Assembly (NCBI GenBank): GCA_029379385.1
Contig: CM055615.1
Coordinates: 3,100,001 to 3,164,000, forward strand
Source of the DNA: Quillaja saponaria
Taxonomy: Eukaryota; Streptophyta; Magnoliopsida; Fabales; Quillajaceae
Reading direction: 5' to 3'
DNA length: 64,000 nucleotides
Shown: in pieces, positions 1-12,502 of the stretch
Layout of the letters: each line of letters starts with the position of its first letter
How positions within the stretch are numbered: position 1 is the stretch's first letter
The notes under the pieces: model-generated
What the model was told of the DNA's origin: nothing
The model's database searches: none
Seen by the model: the letters and a program-made list of their open reading frames with translations, nothing else
Program-made: the position numbers and the translations under genes

Positions 1-2240
1 TAGGATAGTTGATTCAAATTTTAAACTCCTCTAAATATCATAACAATCGGTATTGCTTAATTAATAACCATTATTAATACTAATTAGATGCTCCTAACGC
101 TGACTTCCAATGTCACATTACGTTAAAAAAGACTTCATCCACAACAATCCTTCTCTTGTAAATAACTGTTGGTTTCAACATAAGATATATTCGGCCGTAT
201 CATACTTGGCTGAATAAATTGTGAATTTGAGGTGTCAACAATGATTAAAGTACACAATATTTTCATTATATCTCAAACAAAAATAAAATTAAAAGAATAA
301 AATTGTATTTCACAAGATTAATTGTACAACTAAAAATTCAATGATCTCTCTCTATTTCCTCCCTCTTGTGAAAATAATTTTGTGGTCCCAACATCAAAAC
401 TTTTATACCAAAATATTTATTTCTCATTTTTCCCTTGGTTTCAAAATAAGAGAAAACAACATTCTCTCCCATTTTCTTTTATTTTCTTGACAACTTAATT
501 ATGCAATTTACACAATATTGTACCTTTGTCAATTGAAAAATCATCTAGTTAACTATAAATATAATGTCGGCGCCAGCCCAACTCATCTAAGTCTGGCCCA
601 TGTCACCTTGTACCCAAGTCAAATTTCATGGAGTAATACATTAGAGATGAGTTTTTCTATCCAAAACTTTTGTTGTTGCTCGACTATCGTCTTATTGGGA
701 GTGTTTGTTTCAAGTAATAAATTTTTTAGACTAAAAGTTGTCTACGTTTATTTCAAAATAAGAATTTTTTTTTTTCAACCTTTTTTTTGGTCGGGAATAT
801 TTTTGGTCTTACTTTTCTTGAGACGTGTCTATATTATTCCTACGATGAAATGTGTCTATACTTTATTTTCACAAGGAGGTTTGTATTTTGATACAGTACC
901 TCTCATCCCCTACTCGGACCCAGTACCTCCTCTTTCCCCACTATTCATGCTCACTTCATCATCACCCTTTGTCACTTCCGGTTGTATCCAAAAATTGAAT
1001 CCTCTCCCTTTTTGAGTTTCACGAACTGAAATTCTCAAGAAATGCATCGAGTCTCTAGTGAAAGTTGGATATTATTGGATTTCAAAAAAAAAAAAATGGG
1101 GATTTTTGGGTATTTGAAATATAATTTTTCAGAATATTGTTGATGTAATTTAGTGTTTTAGTTGTTTTCATGTTTGTTTGTATTTTTTTTTTTTTTTTTT
1201 GTTATTGTTGTTGTGGTGGCATTAATTGTTTAAGGTGAAAAATTAATCAGTATAACTGATGTGCAAATTTGAAGACATTGGAAAGGAGGAAAAGAAAAAA
1301 AATTGTGGTGGTGGATGGTGAAATGGAGGGAGGAGTTGTAATTGATGAGGATGAGCTATTATGAACTAAATTTTTCTTCCACTTGGTTAAGATTTTCTTT
1401 ATGATGATGGATTTTCAATGATGTTTCCTATTCGACTAATGAGTTTTCTCTCAATATACATCCCTATATTGTAATTATTCAATTCATATTTGATAGTAGG
1501 AATGAGGCATCAGTGTTGAATGAAAACATGAGTTTTTAGAATTAAGATATGGTCAATTCATTTAGGATCACATGGTCAATTCACAATGTGCGTTTCACTT
1601 TAATTATAATATTTCAGCAATATATAACTATTAATTGCACATATTGAGTTAGATCTTCTTTTTTATGACATTTTATAATGGAGGTAGAAAATGATGCTAG
1701 GAATAGATAAAGAGAGACTATATGTGCAAAGGTTTTGTCTTATGTATTTTACCATTGATGTAACGTCATGATAAGCTATAATATTTATTAGTTTTTTTTT
1801 TTTTTTTTTTTCATGTTGTGATTTTATGTAAACAAGGTGAGAATGTGAGAAGTGATACTTTTTAACTAGTATGCATTCTAATGCATTTGTCACATAGAAG
1901 TAAGGATGAACATACAAAAAATGATTTATGATTATGATGTTAGATAATTCCAAATGTGTTTGTCACTTTATTGATATATAAATTCATATTCATTTTTTTT
2001 TTCATTTTGTGAATTATTAGTTTTAATATGAGCTAGCTACTAGCATTAAGAGGAATGATACTCAAAGTCAAGATGATAAAATACTACAATATGTATCATA
2101 CTTCCTTAATCATTCATATGGTGAAAGCAAGTTGAATGTAACAACATGACGATTGCCCTTTATTTTCAATTAAGTTGTTGGTAGGTTACTTGTGATTATT
2201 ATTATTATTTGTATCTATCAAGATAGCAGGTCTTATGTAG
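1..2240. other. AT-rich intergenic DNA, no gene seen
   Basis: I find no convincing gene here. The longest open frame (518-1015, +) has low-complexity composition, runs through homopolymer T tracts and matches no family I recognise. The stretch has several poly-T and poly-A runs (for example near 1180-1200 and 1790-1812). Confidence 0.6.
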
Positions 2241-2985
2241 TATCACAAACACTTAGGCTTGGTTTCGTAATGCTCTTTGAGACGGTGTTTATGTTTATGA
2301 AAAGCATAATTCAATTTTTTCTTTTATATTTGGTAAAAAAAAAAAAAAAAAAGTTGAGGTGCTTATGCTCTAAAAAATTTAAAAGGCTAATATGATCTTA
2401 ATTTTTAATAAAAATATATATTTGTCATTTAATTAATTAATAATTATTTTAATTTTAATTATCAATGTTTATTATAGTCAATTAAATTTTAGGAGTAGTT
2501 TTACAATGAATTTACCAAATACTAATTTTATCATTTTTATTTATTGAGAGCAACCAAGGGAGGAGCCTTTAGGGACCAGAGGGGGCCATGACCCCCTCCC
2601 CAAAATTTCAAAAATATTAATATTATAATATAAAATTAATTATTAGGTAAAGCACTTAGCTTAGTCATTTATAATGTGGCTAATTTTAAATTTGATATTA
2701 GATTTTTTCTATTGGACAACATATGAGTTGGAGGATTGAGTTGTATGGTTATGTGTTCGAACTTTCAATTGAGCTGCAGATTTAAACTTCAAGATTGTTT
2801 TCTTTCAAATTAATAAAAGGAGGGCACTTGATGACAAGAGTGTGTAGGAGGAGTGCCCAACCTATGATAAGGAATCTACAAAGGCATAAAATTGCTACGG
2901 TCAAACATATGCTCGAGGGCATAACCCTGATCCATGTTCTAGAAATAAAAGGCTAATTAGTTGCATTTAAAATATTTGAAAACAC

Positions 2986-3325
2986 TAAGACTTGATTTAG
3001 TAATGATGTGCTCTTCTAGCTTTTTTGTAACATTTTTTAAAAAGTCATAAAGGTAGTGTTTGATAAAATGATATAAAAATTACTCTTAATAAGTAAAAGT
3101 CACAAAATTAGGCTTGATTTGATAATGTTTGAACTTTTTTTTTAATTAAAAATTAAGGTTATATTAGACTTTAAAATTTTTGAGAGCAAAGACCAGCTTT
3201 TTAAAGTCTAAAACAGAAACACTCTAGCTTTTTTTTTCTTACTAAACATATAAAAAAAAAATTGACTTATACTTTTCATAAGCATAAGCATCCTCACAAA
3301 TAACATTACCAAACTAAGCCTAAAT
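2986..3325. repeat. MITE-like inverted-repeat element
   Basis: The left edge (cttgatttagtaatg, about 2990) is matched by the reverse complement of the right edge (cttagtttggtaatg, about 3309-3323) at about 12 of 15 positions. The interior is AT-rich and non-coding. A related but incomplete end (aggcttggtttcgtaatg) lies near 2255. The size (about 340 bp), inverted ends and lack of coding capacity fit a miniature inverted-repeat element. I could not fix a target-site duplication. Confidence 0.4.
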
Positions 3326-3712
3326 CATAGCCTATTAACAAGTGAAAAAAATCCCTAAAACTTTCAATATATGTGTATGATAACATACTAGCTAGATACA
3401 TACAATATAAGTGCTCATCCAGTGCAATATAAGTGAAGTACATGCAATAGAGAGCAATAGGTGCAAGATATGTGCAATATAAACAAGGAAAAAAAAAATA
3501 CAGAGTATAATAATTAAAATAAGTAAACTTTCATCTGTAAACTTTTGTTTTTCCCCACAATATTGTTACTTATTAAGTATTATATGTTACAACTTGGTTA
3601 ACGAAGACACAATTAATAAATTAATGGAGTCGTCACCATTCAATTTTGATGTGATTGGTGAACGTAAAAGGAATATATATATTCTAATTTACATATATAA
3701 CTTGTAAAGTAA

Positions 3713-4250
3713 CTAGCTAGGACTAGGAGGAGCCTCCTCATCGGGAAGCGAACTGCCATATAATGCGACATAAATGTGGCCCCGTGGAGAAAAAAATGCT
3801 AATGTCTCTCCCTCAACGAAGTCATCCATAAACATGCAGCAACTGACGGTGTCATAAGATCCCAATCCCAGATTCAAATATAATCGTGGGATATCCACAC
3901 CCAATGATATCCGCATTGATTCCAACTGGTCATGAATGGATCGTGCCCAACATTCGCATATCATCTCGAAGTCCACAGGATCAATATGTGTACTATCTGT
4001 AACAAAGTCAACAAAGTTAGGTGATGTCCAGCGCATATACGTACCACATGATACTATTCCAAGAAGGTGAGTGCAACAAAAACATATATGGTTAATCCCA
4101 AATTCAAACTAGGGAAAAAACCTAGTCTCACTATGATTAGGAGGATTACCCACACCTATGATAAGGAATCCTCAAATGAATAAAATCGACAAGGTCAAAC
4201 AGATGCTCGAGGGCCTAAACCTGACTAATGCTCCACAAATAAAAGACAAA
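3713..4250 (-). pseudogene. Unrecognised gene copy, 3' exon open (107 codons), upstream exon broken
   Basis: The minus-strand frame 4036-3713 is open for 107 codons and has normal protein-like composition. It includes the segments VDFEMICECWARSIHDQLES and CCMFMDDFVEGETLAFFSPR. The matching upstream exon of this unit (about 4250-4110) contains in-frame stops, for example directly after a Glu-His pair, so the unit as a whole looks non-functional. A possible 3' splice site (ttgttacag) lies near 3996, so the exon may start inside the open frame. I do not recognise the family. The related copy at 5160-5735 supports that this was once coding sequence. Confidence 0.4.
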
Positions 4251-5159
4251 TTAATTACATTTAATATCTTTGAAAACACTAAATTATAACCTGTATCAAG
4301 TAAAAAAATGATAATCTTGAAAGCCTTTAATATATGTGTATGATAACATAGTAGCTAAATAAGTAAAATATAAGTGCAATGTGCATGCAATATAATTGAA
4401 GTATATGCAATATAGTGCAATATAAGCAAAAAAAAAAAAAGAAAAAAAAAATACACTATAATAATTAAAATTAGTTTGCTTCTGTTTGTAAATTCTTGTT
4501 TTCCCCCTCTATATTGTTGCTTATTAAGTACATATGATGAACACAATATATGTTCACAACTTGATTTCACGCAACGCAAACATAAATAATAAGTTAAGAG
4601 AGTCTTTACTAATCATTTTTGGATGTGTTTGGTAAAAGAGATTTTATTTTTTAAATTGTACGAGAAAATATTTTTGGGTTTTTAGAATCCTAAAAGTTAA
4701 AGTTAGAAAAAGAAGATTTAAAAAAAAAAAAAAGAAAAGAAAGGAAGCTCAAATAAATTTTAATAATTATTTTGTTTAGACAAATATAACCATAATATAT
4801 TTCAAAATAGTCTTTTTAGTAATTTTAATACTCAATTTTTGTTATAGAAAATAAAATCAAACAATTTTTTTTAATATCTCATAGCACTATTACATTAACT
4901 CATCCAAACACTTTTTTCAACCTTTTATACAACACTTCTTAAACAGCTCTTGATAAGTAATTATCAAGTTATTAAGTGTATATGGTGAATACATTATATA
5001 TTAGAACTTGATTTTACATAATGCAAACACGAATAATAAAAAAAGGGAGTCGTCATAGATTATTTTTTGGTGAAATTGGTTACCACTGAAGAAGTATATA
5101 TTTCATCATTAATCACATTTTTTTTTTCTAATCTCTATATATAACTCATACGGTTACTA

Positions 5160-5735
5160 TCTAGGATTATAAGGAGCTTTTTCATTGGGAAGTGAAATAA
5201 CTCTCATACAAATAGCATATATACTCGCATGCCCTAAAACTATAGAATGCATGCACAACTTATGCTAAATGTGGCTGCACGAAGAAAAAGATGTTAATGT
5301 CTCTCCTTCCACAAACTCATCTATACATTTACAGTAACTAACGCTATCATAGAAGATCCTAATCTCCGATACAATATAATCTTTGGGATATCCCCTCAAT
5401 GATATCCGCGTTGAATAAAACTGGTTATGAAAACATCTCACATATCATTTCAATGTCGACGTACAAGATCAATAAGTGTAATATCTCCAATAAAATTAAC
5501 TGAATGATGTGATGTCCCACACATATACCACGTGATACTAGTTAAGAAAGTGAGCAAACGTAAAGAGTTAAACACAATCTTCTACTTAAGAAAAACTTAA
5601 TCTCACTATCGCGAGGAGGAATGGGAGGAGTACCTACACTATGATAAGGAATCCCCAAAGAAATAAAATCGCCAAAGTCAACAACATGCTCACAAGGGCA
5701 AAACCACGATCCATGCTCTAGAAATAAAAGACCGA
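5160..5735 (-). pseudogene. Second copy of the same unrecognised gene, decayed
   Basis: On the minus strand, a segment starting after tttctag near 5722 reads as a good exon, including EHGSWFCPCEHVVDFGDFIS followed by GIPYHSVGTPPIPPRDSE, down to about 5590. The following segment (about 5540-5160) aligns with the open exon at 3713-4036 but has lost its frame through small indels, so no long open frame survives. The upstream exon is better preserved here than in the 4250-4110 copy, while the downstream exon is better preserved there. Together the two copies define the original two-exon arrangement. Confidence 0.4.
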
Positions 5736-6030
5736 TTCATAACATTTAAAATATTTGAGTAAAAAAAATCCCTAAAACCATCAATATATGTGTATGATAA
5801 TATACTAGATAGATACGTACAATATAAGTGCAATGTGCATGCAATATAGTTGAAGTGTATGCAATTTAGTGTAATATGTGCAAGATATGTGCAATATAGG
5901 AGAAATAAAGAAAGAAAAAAAAATTCTGTTAAATAAATGAAATTAGTAAGCTTTTGTTTATAAATTCTTGTTTTTTCCACTTTAATATTGCTACTTATTA
6001 TGTAGCTATGATGAATACGTTATATGTCAC

Positions 6031-6614
6031 AAATTGAGAGTAATTAGATATAATTAATACATTAATTAAATTATAACAGCTAAATTAAAATGGACAATTT
6101 TAAGTAAAAAAAAAATAAAAAAAATACTTTGGCCTTTATAAAAGAGTCAAATTGTTTATTGATTCCATGTAAGAATGAATTGATGTTGTTATGGACCCAC
6201 ATGGGTGGCATGCTAGTAGAGCGCTATAGAAAATCTCAGAACTTGATTAATTCAGACCATTTAACTTGGCACAATCGAAACATGACAATCTAATTTAATT
6301 TAATTAGGTGCGGTTAATTATTTAGGTGACAAACTTTTCTATCGGAAACATCGTGACCCTTCCAAAATTATTTTTTATATGTAAAATAATGATTAAATCC
6401 TAATTTAAAGTCTTTTAATATATGAACACGAGTATATGACTCAATTTGATATATATTCATGTTAATTTTTAACCTAATCATATTTAGTTTGATTTTATAT
6501 TCATGTAAAATAAACATTATTTTAAATTACACCTGTTTCATGTTGAATATACATATTGTAAATTACACTTGTTGATTTTAACCTTGTTATAAAATATGTA
6601 ATGCTAAAATACTC
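6031..6614. other. Intergenic, no feature seen
   Basis: AT-rich sequence between the tandem array and the hAT element. No open frame or repeat that I can support. Confidence 0.5.
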
Positions 6615-8403
6615 TAATTTATTAGGGCATAGATATCACCTGGTTCGGTCGATTATGGGGTGTTTTCTGACCAAACTGAATGGGTCGGTTACCCTAAAGC
6701 CTTAACCGATAATGAAAAAATAAAGTCAATTTTTGATCATTTCAAATTCAGTTTAAGACAGGCGAGTCGGTTGATTTTCAGTCATAGTATTGGGCCTCCA
6801 CCTGTTTTGGCCCATTTGATTTTTTTTTTAGCTTTACAAAAATATTTTTAAGGCCCAAATCAACAAAGTCAGCCGAATACTTCAGTTACCAAGTATTTCT
6901 TAAAAAAACTATTGAATGGCCTGCATTTTTAGTATTAGCCCATTAACAAAATAGGCCTATCAAGAGGTAAATATTCAAATATTCATTATCAGTATACTCA
7001 ATTCAACTAAGCTTTAAATTCCCAGACTAGTTGGGGTTGGATTTATGAATCATTATCAGCATACTAAAACAGTAAAATCTAAACCTATAATATACAAAAT
7101 TGCAATTTACAAATAGTCATTATCCATTATCAACATATTAAAACCTAAACCTACAATTATCAAAACCAATTAAAAAAATCTGACTATGGAATAAATTTCA
7201 ATTTCACAATTCATCATTATCCAAAACCTAAAAACTAAAACTTGTAGATTGTACTCGATAGCATTAAATACAACTAAATAATAATATAACACAAAACATT
7301 AAAGACTTTAAAACTTCTAATTCATAACTCACAAACTTAAACCTATTGTATACAACTAGTAACACATAACATAACATAATAAACAAACAAATAAAGCCAA
7401 AAAAAGATGATCCAAGGGCTGTTATATAAAACTGCTACACTAATAATCCAGACACATAAATAGAAACAAACAAAGCAAACTCACAAAGAGTCTAAGACAG
7501 TAAGACAAAGCAAAGTAAAGTAATTAGTACAAGGCATTAAGCTAACCATCATAGAAATTCAAATACTATTCACAATGCAAAATGCATAAATTTGCAAAAT
7601 GGCAGCCAGAAGCCTAGAGGCAGAAATAGGCAGCCAGCTTTTAGCCTTTTAGCAACAAATTGTTACCAAAACAAAGCAAAAGAAGAAACTATTAATATAT
7701 AAACAAACATAATAACTAGTAAAAAGAAAAGTAACTTAAACTTACAAAAATAAACCAACATGTATCACACTTCAAGTCAAGTCGACTCCTCCACCGTTAG
7801 GCAAAGGCATATCTAGTATTATTGAATTAATATCAAAACCATTAGACAAAACAAAAATAAATAACTTTGAGATTGAAATAAATAATTTTGGATTAAAACA
7901 TAGAAGTATAGATTACCTAATTCTATTTTCTTGAGATCTTTACTTGATTCTTCCACATCCAAAGATATAATTGTGCATCTTAACTAAGTAAACAATTGAG
8001 TGCTTCCACAATATTTGTAGTCAGTGAGCTTCTATAAAAATCAAGAACACGACTTCCAGTAAAGAATGCAGACTCTGATGGCACTGTTGTAATTGGAATA
8101 CCAAAAATATCCTTTGCAAGTTTGGACAAGACTTTATACTTGGAAGAATTCACTTTCCACCAGTCCAAGATGTGAAATTGATCAGATATTGCCTTATGTG
8201 ACTCCATCAAATGCCTATCAACTTCAAACTTCCCCTCCATTGACTTTTATTGGTTAAGTTCTCTCATAAAATCCATAGCAAATTGATCTGACTCATCTTC
8301 TACAATATTAGAAGGTATATCTTCTTGATTTGGTAAAGAAACCCCACCCTCAAAGTGAAGATCAGTGGCACTTTGTTCAAATATACGATAATGATCATAT
8401 AAC

Positions 8404-10016
8404 TGTTAGGAATCAGTATAAAATTTGACAATTATATGAACAGCAAAATTTAAAATTTTGATTCCTTTAACCTAAAATCACCTTATGATTATATGAAAGA
8501 TCCTAATTATAGTTTAACAATTAAACAACATCGTATCCTTGATAGGCATTCACTCATTCGTTGATTAATCAAGAGCACAACAACGACACAGGTGTCCAAT
8601 CTCTAAGTGTATCCACATGAACGAATCTAACTAAGGATCTTCATGCTTGAAGATAAAAGGGGTTAACAAGGAATTCCTTGTGCAAGTTACCGAATTTCTC
8701 TTGTAATTTAGAAACTCTCATGAGCCTAAAATTTATAGATGGATTTTAGGCTCTCTGTACAGTACATATAATATTTTTCTCTTATGTTTCTATTTAGTTT
8801 GTTAAGTCTTACACTTATAAAAACTAGCCACCTTTTTATGTATTGGACAATCCTAATACATTAGAGATTATGCTAACATTAGGATATAATCATAATTAAA
8901 TCTAATGCCTAACAAACTATAATAATTACATGATTGTCCCAAAACTCTCCTTAGTTGAATATCGTCATTTTGTGTGTGACCTTTTAGGTTCAAACTATTG
9001 ATGGCAATAGGCATATAAATTTTACATATTTATTACTGGACCCTGTCCAATTAAATTAGAACTCATTCTAGTTATTTAAATTAAAACTTTTTTAATTCAC
9101 CCTTTAATTAAGATTAATTAATTAATCATCGTAGATAATTAATTAATTATTAGGGTTTCCTACAGGTCAAGATTGGTGCCTAACTGCACATGATGACTAC
9201 CTATAATAGTATGAATATGGCTGTGAACCTTTTAAACCTTTCTATTAACAGTTACTATGTAATTCAATCATTCTATCGTGCAATGCCTGGTTAAATTTAT
9301 TTGGGTATGAAAATAATGTCAAACCCTAAATTTAATCATATGTGTCTAATCTTAAGATTATAACTTCATTGAAAAAATTAGAAACTCATATTCTAATATC
9401 CACCTTGGTATGGCCATAGACTTTAAGTTAAATTTTTTATAAACCACATATGGTATTCTCTCTTTTCTACTAAGAGTGATAGATTCTTTATTGTACATTC
9501 ACATACCTCCATATGTAAGTGGTTATACCCAATTAATACTTCTTAGGTGACTCATTAATAGAATAAGAAATAGTATCAAAGTATAATGACGTACATACAA
9601 GATAACTGTAACATAAGAATCACTTATTGACATGTAGAGAAACTCTATATAGGTGTTCTCGGTTGAGTCAGTTCAGTGAACTCATTCTCTAATAAGCACC
9701 TACATATCTGTCTTAGTGTCTCATACACAAGAAACTATAAGATCAGTCACCCTAAACTCTTTGAGCCAACTAGATATGTACTAATTTATTTGGATTCACT
9801 AATACCCTGCTTAGTGATCCTATGATTAGAAACATTTAAGAATTAAGCTTAAAGGAAATACATCTCATTAACATGATTTCATCATGATGCTTATTTCCAT
9901 TACTTTAATTCTTTTAGCTCATGATGGTTAATTAATAACTCTTATACATGATAATGTTTGCCACTTATATTTATTAATAATATAAATAAGATTGTACATA
10001 AAATAATCTGCCACAA
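8404..10016. mobile_element. Non-coding insertion of about 1.6 kb inside the hAT transposase
   Basis: The hAT frame is lost at about 10018 and resumes near 8280. Between them lies 1.6 kb without coding capacity, beginning tgttaggaatcag and ending near aatctgccaca. The TG start, TA-rich borders and lack of open frames suggest a solo LTR or a non-autonomous retrotransposon derivative. I could not find a clean target duplication, so the class is inferred and the ends are approximate. Confidence 0.45.
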
Positions 10017-11314
10017 CATCACATGTCATTGGCTTTAGGACATACTACTAACAATAACATCATAAAACTTGCCTTTACCCTCCCTGCCAATTTTTCAGCC
10101 CTCATTATCCTAAATAGATTTTCAAACCCCCTTTTTACAAACTTCAGCTTGTATCTCAGGTCAAGTACCACCCCAATAAAGTGTACAAGGTTAATATTGT
10201 CAAGGTCACCCCAATACTTATCATGCTTTAACTTCATCCTTTATGCTATCCTTTTAAGAGGGGTATTATGCTTTCTATCGTCATACCACAAATGTATCTT
10301 ACTAAGAATAGTATGATAAGTCATGGAAATAAGTATTTAAGGTGACATACAATGAACTAGAAATTTTTTTGTTACATTAAAGAAAATCTTCAAAAACTTC
10401 TCATACACACTTATTACATCCTAATCTTCATCAGTAAGAGGACATCTAAGCTCTGGACCTAATGCTTCAAACTTCTTATTAGTTATAAACTTAGCAACAA
10501 ACATTTGATCTTGTTATTGTAATCTAGTGAATGCTTTTTGACACTTGAAGGCTGAATCCAATATTAAATAGGTGGAATTCCACCGTGTTGGAACATTTAA
10601 CATTGGTAATGTTTTGGTGGCTAACTTAACCAGCTCCATGCACCTTTTAAACCTTAGAAGCTTAGAAGGTAAGACCTTCACATACTTAACAGCAAGTCTA
10701 ATTTTATAAAAAGATAAATCAATATCTTTCAGACCATCAGTTACTATCTAGTTTAAAATGTGTGCACAACATCTTAGGTGCATCAAGTGATCTTGCAAGA
10801 CACTCCCATTACAATCATTTAGCTTGGTTCTTAGATATTCAACCCCAACATCATTTGTAGTAGCATTATCTACTGTTACACAAAAAACCTTATCAATCTC
10901 TTGTGCCAACAAACACTTTTCAATAGTTTTTCCTATTGTCTCTCCCTTAAGATTAATAATTGGACAAAAATTCAGAATTCTTTTTTGCAATTTCCATTTT
11001 TTATCTACAAAGTGGCAAGTCAAACACAAGTAAATTTGATTTTGGACAGAAGTCCAACAATTAGTTGTAAGTGGCACTTTCTGTTTATTGTTCACTAACC
11101 ACTTATTCAATTTTTGTTTTTCAGAGCAATACAATCCAAGGATATCCTTCACAACAGTAAACCTAAAAGGTATTTTCATTTTAGGGTAGATTGTCTTTAC
11201 AAATAATCAAAACCTCTCACCCTCAACATGCCTAAAAGGAAGCTTATCAATTACAATATACTTAACTAAAACTTCCCTACATGCTTTCTCATTAATTTTT
11301 TCACTCATAGCATT

Positions 11315-11490
11315 CAACCCTTGAGTCCTTGTACTATCTTATCCAAGTCGTCCCAAAATACCTTCTTCGTAGCTTCTTCTAGTCCTATTTGTGGGGCATA
11401 GGCACTAATGATATTGAAGGTCTCATTGTCCATTATCAATTTCACTAAACTTATTCGGTCACTTTTCTTCTTGACTTCTGCAACCTCGTC
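11315..11490 (-). mobile_element. LINE-type endonuclease fragment embedded in the hAT transposase gene
   Basis: The frame 11658-11314 (-) changes character after about residue 56. The second half (KKKSDRISLVKLIM, FNIISAYAPQIGLEEA, FWDDLDKIVQ) resembles the AP-endonuclease/exonuclease-phosphatase domain of plant LINEs; the ISAYAPQ block is typical. Upstream in the same frame is hAT BED sequence, and downstream (about 11310-11210) the hAT frame resumes with KACREVLVKYIVIDKLPFRH. It is therefore a fragment of about 175 bp pasted into the transposase. It may be a 5'- and 3'-truncated insertion or filler DNA from break repair. Confidence 0.6.
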
Positions 11491-12241
11491 CTCTAAATTT
11501 CCATCTTCTTTAATAGTAGGTTGAAACTGCAAAACAGTTTGAGACTCCTCCCGATTAGGCAAGAGGTGTTTAGGAAACTTCTTACGCTTAAACTTTAGGT
11601 GGCTGACTAAATTACATGTTCCATTGTTTTTCTTGTGACTTCTTAAGTTACACCACAATAATTATACATAGACCTATGTGTAATGCTAGAAGTCCCCTCA
11701 ATATGTGTATAATACTCTTACACCCAAGAGTTATTGATTTGGTTTCTTACCTTGCCCTATATCTTTGCATTTGTAGGTTGCTTAGAATTAGAGCTAGAAA
11801 CTTAGTTTTTTCTCCTTTGAATTGCCTTTTTGACTCTCCTTCCCCTCCCCCCCCTCTCAATTGCAGTAGCCATATTGTCCACATCTTTATCACTTTCATC
11901 TAGTGCAATGGCATTTTCATTAGGAGCTTGATCATCACCCATCTATATAACAATACAAACCAGATTCATAAAACAAATTTGATAAGATCATATAATAAAT
12001 AAATAATTAAAAAAAAGAAGACAACAAGATTCATAAAAATAAAATAAAACAGTATTGAAAACTGAAACAATACTAATAACAGTTGCTTAAATTCATAACC
12101 TTCATAAGTTAATATTACATTACAATAACGCTAACTAAAGAGTGTGTTTTCCCATAACAAACTAAACTAACACCACCCAAATACTAACCATACTATTACA
12201 AACTGAAACATAACTAAAATAATAGCTGCTGCTTAGACTAC

Positions 12242-12502
12242 TCATTCTACTAATCCTGATCCATACAATAAGACCTTAAGGAAATGTACATATTTATTCA
12301 ATATGTGATTTTTTAGATTTGATGTGCCACCAATTTTTGGGTTAATGATATAAGTAACATCACAAAAATTACACTCATAAGGTTTGCTCTTTCCCAAACT
12401 TTCTTCAACTGTGAAGTATTTCAGCACCTATGTCAGATTTGGTTCCTTTCTTTTTCTTGAAGATCCCTCCCCATTTCTTCCACTTGCACTATCCACGTCC
12501 AT
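12242..12502 (-). pseudogene. Second BED-type zinc-finger segment upstream of the hAT transposase
   Basis: A minus-strand reading frame beginning at the ATG at 12502 reads a basic segment (SSRKRKEPN), then an in-frame stop, then a BED-like finger with CNFC and GTSNLKNHI (to 12242). Its position about 300 bp upstream of the main transposase start suggests either the true N-terminus or a duplicated BED segment. The transposase proper contains its own GTCNLVSHL finger, so duplication is likely. The cysteines CxxC and the NLKNH histidine are visible; the final zinc ligand is unclear. Confidence 0.5.

Larger units (their letters stand above)
2840..6030 (-). repeat. Diverged tandem array, about 1.4-kb unit carrying exons of one gene family
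   Basis: Three markers recur. An exon-like segment containing the reverse complement of tatgataaggaatc lies at about 2840-2950, 4110-4250 and 5600-5735. A flanking segment around atatatgtgtatgataa lies at about 3330-3610, 4280-4600 and 5750-6030. A second exon-like segment lies at 3713-4080 and about 5160-5540. On the minus strand each unit reads flank, first exon-like segment, second exon-like segment. The third unit (2840-3610) lacks a recognisable second segment. This indicates old local tandem duplication followed by decay. Confidence 0.65.
7980..11942 (-). pseudogene. hAT transposase (RICESLEEPER-like), interrupted
   Basis: The frame can be followed on the minus strand from a candidate start at 11942. 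A BED-type zinc-finger tail (NGTCNLVSHL, about 11625-11600) is followed by the RNase H-like transposase core. That core includes TNCWTSV, VTVDNATTNDVG and LRCCAHILN (11179-10748), a degenerate stretch with VPTRWNSTYL near 10590, and MKLKHDKYWGDLDNINLVHF to KLKFV (10237-10019). The C-terminal dimerisation domain (LDWWKVNSSKYKVLSKLAKD, SESAF, 8240-7980) closes the protein. Several stops and frame changes break it, and an insertion of about 1.6 kb separates the last domain. It is clearly of hAT descent and not functional. Members of this class are often annotated as zinc finger BED domain-containing proteins. Confidence 0.85.

Noticed and set aside
518..1015. 165-codon open frame on the plus strand
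   Set aside because: Low-complexity composition through T-rich runs, no recognised domain, no splice or promoter context; a chance frame.
2540..2625. GC-richer segment with gggggccatgaccccctcc
   Set aside because: Looks like a piece of a common dispersed plant repeat, but there is no second copy in this window and no ends, so it is not called.
8399..10021. Target duplication for the insertion inside the hAT
   Set aside because: Flanking pentamers (ataac on the left; acatc or caaca on the right) do not match under any end I tried, so no duplication is claimed.
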